Position numbers and translations under genes: made by a program. A stretch of 5,357 nt of DNA from Candidatus Kaiserbacteria bacterium (lineage in GTDB: Bacteria; Patescibacteriota; Minisyncoccia; Phycocordibacterales; UBA2100): the NCBI GenBank assembly GCA_024654165.1, contig JANLIP010000117.1, positions 1 through 5,357 of the forward strand, in the 5' to 3' direction. Under the pieces are notes generated by a model. That model worked only from the letters and a program-made list of their open reading frames with translations. It made no database searches and was not told where the DNA came from. Each line of letters begins with the position of its first letter. Positions within the stretch are counted from its first letter, which is position 1. This document shows positions 1 to 5,212 of this stretch, piece by piece.

Positions 1-437
1 CTCACTGCACAATCAGTGGCTTGTGAAGCAACGGCAGGACACGGTACGAGACTCGTCCCCCCCATCTGTAAGTAGTGCTGATAAAGAGCGATTGCTCCAC
101 CAAAGATTGAAAGCGCGATGCTGTAATCGGCCACCTCTTTACTCTTCTTCCAAATCGCTAGGGCGAAAAGAATTGCCTGCGGATATAGAAACACTCTTTG
201 GAACCAGCAAAGTCCGCACGGCAAAACACCAAGAATTTCCGAGTAAAATAACGAGAGAATGACACCGCCTAAGGTAATCAGAAAACCAATCCATAATCCC
301 CATGTTTCCAAAAATAACGCTATTGGTTCTAAATCCGCGAACTTCTTTCGCAAGAAGAAAAGTGCTAAAAACGCAACGCCAACAATCTGTAGCACGAGTG
401 TGGCGAGCGCGAGCCAGTAATTTATTGATTCAGTCAT
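1..437 (-). CDS. dsbB: DsbB/BdbC-family disulfide bond formation membrane protein (3' end cut by window edge)
   Basis: The protein would reoxidise a periplasmic/extracytoplasmic thiol oxidase and pass electrons to membrane quinone. Translating the minus strand from ATG at 437 gives 145 codons without a stop before the window edge. The hallmark is PCGLCWFQR with Cys74 and Cys77, the DsbB loop-1 redox pair, followed by a second loop with Cys133 and Cys143. Hydrophobic stretches lie near residues 7-29, 46-66, 79-95 and 103-121. The last DsbB helix should lie off the edge. The helix at 7-29 is extra compared with four-helix DsbB. The RKK after it and the KKSK at about 97-100 place those loops inside, so both cysteine pairs face outside and the N-terminus is probably outside. 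ATG437 is the only usable start, because an in-frame TAG lies five codons upstream (450-452). No Shine-Dalgarno is seen; a CTAG heptad array ends 5 nt before the ATG. It lies 93 bp downstream of the thioredoxin-like gene, its likely partner. Family assignment is secure; exact topology is inferred. Confidence 0.9.
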   Translation of the reverse strand, partial: MTESINYWLALATLVLQIVGVAFLALFFLRKKFADLEPIALFLETWGLWIGFLITLGGVILSLFYSEILGVLPCGLCWFQRVFLYPQAILFALAIWKKSKEVADYSIALSIFGGAIALYQHYLQMGGTSLVPCPAVASQATDCAV

Positions 438-442
438 AGGTT

Positions 443-460
443 CTAGCTTCTAGGGACTAG
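443..460. repeat. CTAG heptad array 1 (three units, 7-bp period)
   Basis: CTAG occurs at 443, 450 and 457, each separated by a three-base spacer (ctt, gga). The array lies directly before the dsbB start codon. Its 443-453 segment (CTAGCTTCTAG) is the perfect reverse complement of 506-516 in array 2. Function is unknown. Confidence 0.85.
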
Positions 461-498
461 CTTATAAGAAAATTCGGTGATTTTTGAATGGATTTTTT

Positions 499-523
499 CT
501 AGCAACTAGAAGCTAGTATCTAG
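499..523. repeat. CTAG heptad array 2 (four units, 7-bp period)
   Basis: CTAG occurs at 499, 506, 513 and 520, an exact 7-bp period, with spacers caa, aag and tat. It begins 8 bp past the stop codon of the thioredoxin-like gene (531-533), on its downstream side. With array 1 it could form an 11-bp perfect stem (506-516 with 443-453) plus a further 4-bp CTAG pairing (499-502 with 457-460), enclosing an AT-rich loop at 461-498. It lacks the direct U-run of a classical terminator immediately after a GC-rich stem. Function is unknown. Confidence 0.85.
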
Positions 524-530
524 CACCTGA

Positions 531-908
531 TTATTCCGGCAATGGACAGCTTGTTTTGTCCGCAAGCTCTTGCAAGGTCCTCTCCCCGGTCAAAATGCTG
601 CCGTCTGGAAATATCCATGTGGGATATCCGTTTATATTCTTGTCTTTGCAGATTTGCGTTTGATTCTGCCCATCCGGAGTAGAGCACTCTACATACGGCA
701 GAAGCGGTGCTGATTTTCCAAAGAGTTTCTTTGTAGCTTGGCAATGAGAGCACCAAAAGGCTCCATAAAAGATTGCACCCTTGTCCTTTAGACACTGTGT
801 AAATGAATCTAGTTGCCCTGGCCCGCGATTTAGAAACAGGCTTGAACCGACGCCTATTACGACAATTGCGAACAAGACCGCCCAAAAAACAAGCATGCCC
901 TTTTTCAT
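531..908 (-). CDS. Membrane-anchored thioredoxin-like protein of the VKOR-associated type
   Basis: This 125-residue protein is likely an extracytoplasmic thiol-disulfide oxidase substrate/partner for the adjacent DsbB-like protein. It has a short positive N-terminus (MKKG), one hydrophobic segment at about 5-25 that serves as anchor or uncleaved signal, and a compact thioredoxin fold. The active site is FYGAFWCSHC with Cys53 and Cys56; GYPTW with Pro96 matches the cis-proline loop. Further cysteines at 39, 75, 87 and 121 are present. The phrases GAFWCxHC, PYVEC and GYPTWxFPDG are typical of the thioredoxin domain fused to vitamin K epoxide reductase homologues, but here the domain is free-standing and the neighbour is DsbB-like. 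The core is shorter than DsbA and has no helical insertion. ATG908 is chosen because the membrane segment starts right after it and a -10-like box lies 6 nt upstream. The stop is TAA at 531-533. Whether it acts as oxidase, isomerase or reductase cannot be read from sequence. Confidence 0.9.
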   Translation of the reverse strand: MKKGMLVFWAVLFAIVVIGVGSSLFLNRGPGQLDSFTQCLKDKGAIFYGAFWCSHCQATKKLFGKSAPLLPYVECSTPDGQNQTQICKDKNINGYPTWIFPDGSILTGERTLQELADKTSCPLPE

Positions 909-914
909 ACATCC

Positions 915-943
915 AATATAGCACGCCGAGAATACGGAGTGAA
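915..943 (-). promoter_or_regulatory. Candidate promoter for the thioredoxin-like/dsbB unit
   Basis: On the minus strand, TTCACT (938-943) lies 17 bp from TATATT (915-920), which is preceded by an extended -10 TGC (921-923). The -10 box ends 6 nt before the ATG at 908, so a usual start point would fall on the A of the start codon, giving a leaderless mRNA. This rests on pattern only. Confidence 0.5.
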
Positions 944-952
944 TGTGGCGAA

Positions 953-961
953 TGATACAAT
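953..961 (+). promoter_or_regulatory. Candidate extended -10 promoter for the metal ATPase
   Basis: TGATACAAT contains an extended -10 TG (953-954) and TACAAT (956-961, five of six consensus bases). It ends 6 nt before ATG968, so transcription would again begin at about the start codon. No good -35 box is seen. Upstream TGTGGCG (944-950) resembles TGTGACG before hisS. Confidence 0.45.
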
Positions 962-967
962 GCGCGA

Positions 968-2740
968 ATGAGTATAAGCACTATATTCCGCAAAGAATTT
1001 CGATTCCCGCTTGCTGTACTTGCCTTATTGATAGCAGGCGCCCTGTCCCCTATTTCAACTTTCTGGATACTGGCAATATTGATAGGTCTGGGAAAGATAA
1101 TCTGGGATTCAGAAGGTAAAATTCGCGAGGGAAACTACTCTCTGGATTATCTCGCCCTCCTTGCGATGGCGGTTTCTCTTTTTGCGGACCAGTACCTCGC
1201 AGGCGCAGTCGTAGCGCTGATGATTACAGGGGGCGAAGCATTGGATGACTATGCATCGGCGCGCGCCGAAGGCGCCTTGCGCGGGCTTGCAGAAAGAATT
1301 CCAAAATCCTGCATGGTGCGCCTATCGGGCGGGACGGTAGTTGAGAAACCGATTCAAGAAATTAAGAACGGGGAAACTATCATAGTCAGGCCAAATGAAC
1401 TCGTGCCTTTAGACGGACATCTGCTCTCTTCGGAAGCCTTGTTAAACGAAGCAAATCTTACTGGCGAAGCGATTCCTGTCTCCTTCTGGTCCGGAACCTA
1501 TATAAAAAGCGGGAGCGTGAATATAGGAGAAACGATTGAAATTTCCGTTGTCGGCGAATTTCAAAGTTCCACATACATGCGCATCGTGCATTTGGTGGAC
1601 GAAGCGAAAAAGCATCAAGCGCGCATTGTGAAATTGGCGGAACGAGTGAATTTTCCCTTCACCGCTATTGCGCTCCTCTTGGCTGGCGTCGCGTATGCGT
1701 TATCGGGAGAAATTTCCCGAGCCCTCGCAGTACTTGTCATCGCCACGCCATGCCCATTAATAATCGCGGCGCCTGTCGCTTTTATCGGCGGGCTATCGCG
1801 CGCAGCAAGAAGAAACATTATTGTTAAAAGCCCGGCGATTCTTGAATTATTATCAAGTGCGCAAATTATCTTTTTTGATAAGACAGGCACGCTTACCCTT
1901 GGAGAGCCCCTGCTTGTGAAAGTGGAAGTTTTGGGCAAGAAAGACAAGAACGAACTTGAACTCTTGGGAATTGCGGCAGCGATTGAATTCCATTCCATAC
2001 ATCCGCTCTCGCGCGCAATCCTTTCTGCGCGAAAAGAAAGGGGTGCGCCTATGCTCGTAAGCAGTAATGTCGTTGAGACAATAGGGCGAGGCATTTCAGG
2101 AACGGTAAACGGAGAAAGTTTTACAATCGCAAAAGCCGAAGGAGTGCACGAGGGAGGAATCGTCTTGTCTCTAACGCAAGATGAGAAAGAGATATGCAGA
2201 TTTCATTTTGATGACAAGGTAAAGGAAAATGTGCATGAGATGTTCCGATCTCTCGCGGAACGCAAAATAGAAGTGGAGATGCTGACCGGCGACAGGAAAG
2301 CAAATGCCGATAGATTGTTCGGAGGCTACGGCATAAATATACGCGCAGAATGCACTCCGGAAGAGAAATATAAAGCCATTGATTCGGCTAAAGCGGGCGG
2401 AAAGACCGTGGTAATGGTGGGAGACGGGCTTAACGACGCGCCTGCCTTGGCGCATGCCAATGTCGGCATTGTATTCTCTGGTACGGAAAACAGCGCCTCT
2501 ATAGAGGCGGCAGATGCCGTTATCTTGGGGCATGATACAGGATTAATCCTTGAACTTTTGGATACCGCCGTTCGTTCAATGAAAATCGCCCGGCAGAGCA
2601 TCTGGGGAGGCGTCTTTCTCTCATCTCTAGGAATGATTTTTGCGGCACTAGGCTTCATTCCGCCCGTCTGGGGCGCGCTTACGCAAGAAGTGATTGACGT
2701 TGCCGTTATTTTAAACTCGCTTCGCGCTGCCGCCCGCTAA
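968..2740 (+). CDS. P1B-type heavy-metal-translocating ATPase without N-terminal metal-binding domain
   Basis: A 590-residue membrane pump that couples ATP hydrolysis to transport of a soft or transition metal cation. Eight membrane segments fit the P1B layout: about 13-28, 31-46, 58-73, 76-92, 231-247, 252-275, 543-562 and 565-583. The actuator motif is LTGEAIP (Thr165-Glu167). The transmembrane metal site is TPCPL with Cys262. The phosphorylated aspartate is Asp304 in DKTGTLT. The heavy-metal HP motif is His345-Pro346; the nucleotide domain has TGD, and the hinge GDGLNDAP starts at Gly485. No CxxC heavy-metal-associated domain and no His-rich tail are present, so the protein is on the short side for the family. 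The last helix has Gln573, Glu574 and Asp577, while the preceding helix lacks the Lys of typical Zn/Cd pumps and the Tyr-Asn of Cu pumps. Substrate and direction are therefore unassigned. No Shine-Dalgarno; a -10-like box lies 6 nt upstream of ATG968. Its stop TAA overlaps the convergent SET gene. Confidence 0.95.
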   Translation: MSISTIFRKEFRFPLAVLALLIAGALSPISTFWILAILIGLGKIIWDSEGKIREGNYSLDYLALLAMAVSLFADQYLAGAVVALMITGGEALDDYASARAEGALRGLAERIPKSCMVRLSGGTVVEKPIQEIKNGETIIVRPNELVPLDGHLLSSEALLNEANLTGEAIPVSFWSGTYIKSGSVNIGETIEISVVGEFQSSTYMRIVHLVDEAKKHQARIVKLAERVNFPFTAIALLLAGVAYALSGEISRALAVLVIATPCPLIIAAPVAFIGGLSRAARRNIIVKSPAILELLSSAQIIFFDKTGTLTLGEPLLVKVEVLGKKDKNELELLGIAAAIEFHSIHPLSRAILSARKERGAPMLVSSNVVETIGRGISGTVNGESFTIAKAEGVHEGGIVLSLTQDEKEICRFHFDDKVKENVHEMFRSLAERKIEVEMLTGDRKANADRLFGGYGINIRAECTPEEKYKAIDSAKAGGKTVVMVGDGLNDAPALAHANVGIVFSGTENSASIEAADAVILGHDTGLILELLDTAVRSMKIARQSIWGGVFLSSLGMIFAALGFIPPVWGALTQEVIDVAVILNSLRAAAR

Positions 2741-3162
2741 ACACTTTGCGGCATCAGCCTATTTGATTTGGAAATGCATTGTGCGCACCTGCATCCAATG
2801 GGCCTTATAAATTCATCAAAATATTCAGTGTCGTAGTCTATCGTTATTTCCTCGCCCTTTCTAATTTCTCGCACCGCAAATATCATTATTTTGTCTTCAA
2901 GAACCTCGGCCGATGTATTCGGACTGCAGGCGTGATTAATGTAGCGGGCGGTGTTTGATCTGGTTGAGCCGTCTATTGTCCATTTTTCATTTATCTCAAA
3001 GAGGTATCGAGATGTCATTTTGTCAGCAACCGAGGTAGGGATCTTCTCGCCGATATATTCAAGGATAAACTCGCCTTTCTTAATCCTTTTATTCGCGAAT
3101 AGGCCCTTGCCCATGCCTGGCCCCGATTTTTTGATTATAAACCTTGCGTCTATCGTTTTCAT
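2737..3162 (-). CDS. Small SET-domain protein (putative protein lysine methyltransferase)
   Basis: Using ATG3162 the product is 141 residues and nearly all SET domain. SET proteins transfer methyl groups from S-adenosylmethionine to lysine side chains; the substrate here is unknown. Visible motifs are the cofactor loop GPGMGKGLFA (14-23), RYINHACSPN (73-82; Asn76 and His77 match the NHxCxPN signature), EEITIDYD (104-111, with the conserved Tyr110), and a short cysteine tail C124-R-C126-A-Q-C129. That tail resembles a post-SET zinc site but has CxCx2C spacing rather than the usual CxCx4C; Cys79 could be a fourth ligand. An upstream in-frame ATG at 3219 would add 19 residues outside the SET fold and would begin upstream of the likely -10 box, so the shorter form is preferred. 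The gene converges on the ATPase and overlaps it by 4 bp at the stop codons (TAG 2737-2739). It is divergent from hisS. Possible targets include a ribosomal protein, or a partner-cell protein if the organism is an episymbiont; both are speculation. Confidence 0.9.
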   Translation of the reverse strand: MKTIDARFIIKKSGPGMGKGLFANKRIKKGEFILEYIGEKIPTSVADKMTSRYLFEINEKWTIDGSTRSNTARYINHACSPNTSAEVLEDKIMIFAVREIRKGEEITIDYDTEYFDEFIRPIGCRCAQCISKSNRLMPQSV

Positions 3163-3170
3163 GTTTGAGG

Positions 3171-3192
3171 AGTATAACCCGTACACACGAAA
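3171..3192 (-). promoter_or_regulatory. Candidate promoter of the SET gene, near-copy of the hisS promoter
   Basis: On the minus strand TATACT (3171-3176) lies 8 nt before ATG3162, consistent with a leaderless or near-leaderless mRNA. The block upstream, TTTCGTGTG-T-ACGGGT, matches TTTCGTGTG-ACGGGT in front of hisS apart from one inserted base. No convincing -35 box is seen. Confidence 0.5.
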
Positions 3193-3202
3193 CAGCGTGT
3201 GT
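3183..3202. promoter_or_regulatory. Dyad ACACACG-N6-CGTGTGT, possible operator
   Basis: A perfect 7-bp inverted repeat (3183-3189 and 3196-3202) with a 6-nt spacer aaacag. It lies just upstream of the SET -10 box, where a -35 element or regulator would bind. It overlaps the conserved promoter block, so a repressor site or a small hairpin are both possible. No regulator gene is in view. Confidence 0.35.
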
Positions 3203-3265
3203 GGATAGCGCATTCGCATCTATATTTACCGAAGGAAACAAGCTGTGTGCACAGAGATAGTATCA

Positions 3266-3285
3266 TTTCGTGTGACGGGTATAAT
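3266..3285 (+). promoter_or_regulatory. Candidate hisS promoter with perfect -10
   Basis: TATAAT at 3280-3285 is a perfect -10 box ending 7 nt before ATG3293. The preceding block TTTCGTGTGACGGG (3266-3279) recurs, inverted, in front of the SET gene. No TTGACA-like -35 is found at 16-18 bp. The short distance to the ATG again suggests a leaderless or one-nucleotide-leader transcript. A TGTGCACA palindrome lies further upstream at 3246-3253. Confidence 0.6.
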
Positions 3286-3292
3286 ATAAGCA

Positions 3293-4555
3293 ATGACAAA
3301 ACGCGATAAATTGTCTACGGAGTCTTACAAAGGCGTCCGCGATTTCTATCCGGAGGACCAATTTATTCTGCGGTACATCTTTGAGCACATGGAGCGCGTT
3401 TGCGAACTTTTCGGCTACGAGGAATATGGCGCTTCTGTCCTAGAGCCAAGCGAGCTTTATCGCGGAAAAACATCCGAGGAGATAGTGAATGAACAGACTT
3501 ACACATTTACCGACCGAGGCAAGCGCGAGGTCACTCTTCGCCCTGAAATGACGCCTACTTTTGCGCGCATGATTGCCGGCAAATCGCGCGATATTCCCTT
3601 CCCCGCCCGCTGGTATTCCATAGCCAATGTTTTCCGATACGAAAGGCCTCAGCGCGGGCGCTTGCGCGAACACTGGCAATTAAATGCCGATATCGTGGGC
3701 GCAGAAGGCGTGGAAGCGGATGCTGAAATTATTGCGCTCGCCCACGCGGTCATGCGCTCGCTAGGGGCAGATGAGCGGAACTTTGAAATACGCGTTTCTG
3801 ACAGGCGAATTCTCAACTCTATATTTGATTCCGTTGGAATAGATGCGGAAATTCGAGCGCCTGTTACCAGGCTTTTAGACAGCCGAGAAAAGAATGCCGA
3901 CTTCAAGAAACATCTCTCGGCGCTCATTAAAGATGAGAAGAAATCGGAGGAATTCCTGGATTCGCTGGAACGCACTACAAGTACTGCGTATTTGGAGGAA
4001 CTGCGGACACAGCTTGAGCACATGGGCGTGCACAACATGATTGTAGACACAAAGATAACCCGCGGTTTTGATTACTACACTGGCATGGTCTTTGAAGTCT
4101 TTGATACCGATGAAAATAACAGGCGGTCTATATTCGGCGGAGGGCGATACGATAATCTTCTTTCTCTTTTTGGAGGAGAATCCATTCCCGCCGTAGGATT
4201 CGGTATGGGCGACGTGACCGCGAGAGATTTCCTGGAAACTCACAATTTGTTGCCCGCTTACACGCCCGCAACAGAACTGATGCTCTGCGTTGTTGATAAT
4301 TCGGCACTTCCTCACGCGATTCACCTCGCACAGGATTTGCGCAGGGACGATGTCACTGTTGCCGTGAATTTCTCCGGTAAACGCATCGGCGACCAGATTC
4401 GCCAGGCGGATAAAATGAAAATACCGTTCGTAATTGCAGTGGGGCCAGCGGAGCGCGAATCAGGCCGCTACATGATCAAGAATCTTTCAACAGGAAGCGA
4501 GCTAACGCTTCCATCCGACAGAATTGCAGAGCATCTCTTTTCGGCCCTAGGGTAG
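3293..4555 (+). CDS. hisS: Histidyl-tRNA synthetase
   Basis: This cytoplasmic class II synthetase charges tRNA-His with histidine. The 420-residue length is normal for bacterial HisRS. It opens with GVRDFYPED (14-22), the usual HisRS N-terminal signature. TLRPEMTPTFARM (81-93) matches the histidine/ATP site region, and FRYERPQRGRLRE (114-126) is class II motif 2, including its Arg. TRGFDYYTG (256-264) is the HisRS-specific HisA motif with the catalytic-type Arg257. GGGRYDNLL (282-290) and AVGFGMG (300-306) form the second HisA block and motif 3. The insertion domain is about 170-240; the anticodon-binding domain is about 325-420. ATG3293 is the only ATG before the signature and lies 7 nt after a perfect TATAAT; no Shine-Dalgarno is seen. 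The stop is TAG at 4553-4555. The downstream exonuclease gene starts 73 bp later on the same strand and probably shares the transcript. All catalytic motifs are intact. Confidence 0.97.
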   Translation: MTKRDKLSTESYKGVRDFYPEDQFILRYIFEHMERVCELFGYEEYGASVLEPSELYRGKTSEEIVNEQTYTFTDRGKREVTLRPEMTPTFARMIAGKSRDIPFPARWYSIANVFRYERPQRGRLREHWQLNADIVGAEGVEADAEIIALAHAVMRSLGADERNFEIRVSDRRILNSIFDSVGIDAEIRAPVTRLLDSREKNADFKKHLSALIKDEKKSEEFLDSLERTTSTAYLEELRTQLEHMGVHNMIVDTKITRGFDYYTGMVFEVFDTDENNRRSIFGGGRYDNLLSLFGGESIPAVGFGMGDVTARDFLETHNLLPAYTPATELMLCVVDNSALPHAIHLAQDLRRDDVTVAVNFSGKRIGDQIRQADKMKIPFVIAVGPAERESGRYMIKNLSTGSELTLPSDRIAEHLFSALG

Positions 4556-4598
4556 AGATTGCGACAACATTAAAGAACATGTTACGAATTTGTATTTG

Positions 4599-4629
4599 CT
4601 ACCGGCTACAAGCTACCGGCTACAAGCTA
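4599..4629. repeat. CTAC heptad array (four units plus CTA, 7-bp period)
   Basis: CTAC occurs at 4599, 4606, 4613 and 4620, then CTA at 4627, with alternating spacers cgg and aag. This makes a 14-bp unit, CTACCGGCTACAAG, repeated exactly twice. The last CTA supplies the A of the exonuclease ATG (4629). It has the same 7-bp period and CTA core as the CTAG arrays at 443-523. Read in the exonuclease frame it adds the spurious-looking residues LPATSYRLQA. Confidence 0.85.
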
Positions 4630-5204
4630 TGAGAGTAGTAACCTTTGATATTGAAACGGCGAACTGGATGTCGGACATAGGTACATCCAACCCCGCAGAC
4701 CTCACGATTGCGCTGGTGTGCATTCATGATTCAAAAACTGGCGAGTACAAAAGCTTTCTTGAACCGGAGCTTCCGCAGCTTTGGAAAATACTTGAGAACA
4801 TAGATCTGCTCGTCGGCTATAATTCCGACCATTTTGATATTCCGCTTTTAAATAAGTACTATCCTGGCGACCTTACCCGCATAAGAAGCCTTGATATCAT
4901 GAAGGAAATTCAGAGAGTCGTCGGCCGGCGTCTACGGCTTGATGCGATAGCTGACGGTACTTTGGGCAAGAAAAAGTCCGGAGATGGGGCACAGTCTATA
5001 AAATGGTGGCGCGCCGGCGAGGTTGAAAAAGTACGGCAGTACTGCCTGAAAGACGTTGAAATTACGAGAGAAATATTTGACTATGCTATCAAAAACGGAA
5101 ACGTAAAATACCGCGAACTCGGCCGTGTGCACGAGGTGAAGCTAAATACTTCAAAATGGCTCGGTGAAGGCAAGAATGCTCTGACATATACTCTTGGGTT
5201 TTAA
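4629..5204 (+). CDS. RNase H-fold DEDDy-type 3'-5' exonuclease-like protein
   Basis: A 191-residue protein predicted to be a metal-dependent 3'-5' exonuclease of the RNase H-like superfamily (YprB/RNase_H_2-like), acting on DNA or RNA in the cytoplasm. The Exo I motif TFDIET gives Asp7 and Glu9. The Exo II motif VGYNSDHFD gives Asn65 and Asp70. The Exo III motif QYCLKDV gives Tyr138 and Asp142 in the YxxxD spacing of the DEDDy subgroup. All four acidic metal ligands are therefore present. The domain stands alone, without polymerase, helicase or zinc modules. The frame stays open upstream to TTG4590, but those 13 residues are encoded by the heptad repeat and precede the first beta-strand, so ATG4629 is chosen. 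There is no Shine-Dalgarno and no clear -10, so expression probably depends on read-through from hisS, 73 bp upstream. The stop is TAA at 5202-5204. Repair, RNA processing or proofreading roles are all possible; the substrate cannot be told. Confidence 0.85.
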   Translation: MRVVTFDIETANWMSDIGTSNPADLTIALVCIHDSKTGEYKSFLEPELPQLWKILENIDLLVGYNSDHFDIPLLNKYYPGDLTRIRSLDIMKEIQRVVGRRLRLDAIADGTLGKKKSGDGAQSIKWWRAGEVEKVRQYCLKDVEITREIFDYAIKNGNVKYRELGRVHEVKLNTSKWLGEGKNALTYTLGF

Positions 5205-5212
5205 AGAAAATA

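Noticed and set aside
23..262. Plus-strand 79-aa reading frame
   Set aside because: It lies opposite the DsbB-like gene, whose frame has clear family motifs; the 79-aa product shows no recognisable domain.
499..516. Intrinsic terminator for the thioredoxin-like gene
   Set aside because: The AAAAAA after array 2 on the minus strand is an A-run, not a U-run, and the stem partner is distant; not supported as a terminator.
441..526. CRISPR array
   Set aside because: Repeat units are 4 bp with 3-bp spacers; there are no 20-40 bp repeats, no comparable spacers and no cas genes.
520..993. Minus-strand 157-aa reading frame across the divergent promoter region
   Set aside because: It overlaps the thioredoxin-like gene in another frame, crosses both candidate promoters and the ATPase start, and looks like chance coding.
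2951..3208. Plus-strand 85-aa frame within the SET gene
   Set aside because: It is antisense to a gene with intact family motifs and has no recognisable features of its own.
3160..3219. Longer SET protein starting at ATG3219
   Set aside because: The extra 19 residues lie outside the SET fold and would be encoded across the likely -10 box and the block shared with hisS.
4566..4583. Terminator or operator after hisS (AACATGTT palindrome)
   Set aside because: The palindrome is only 8 bp, AT-rich and lacks a following U-run; chance is likely.
4590..4628. Longer exonuclease starting at TTG4590
   Set aside because: The added 13 residues are almost entirely the translated heptad repeat and precede the first conserved strand.
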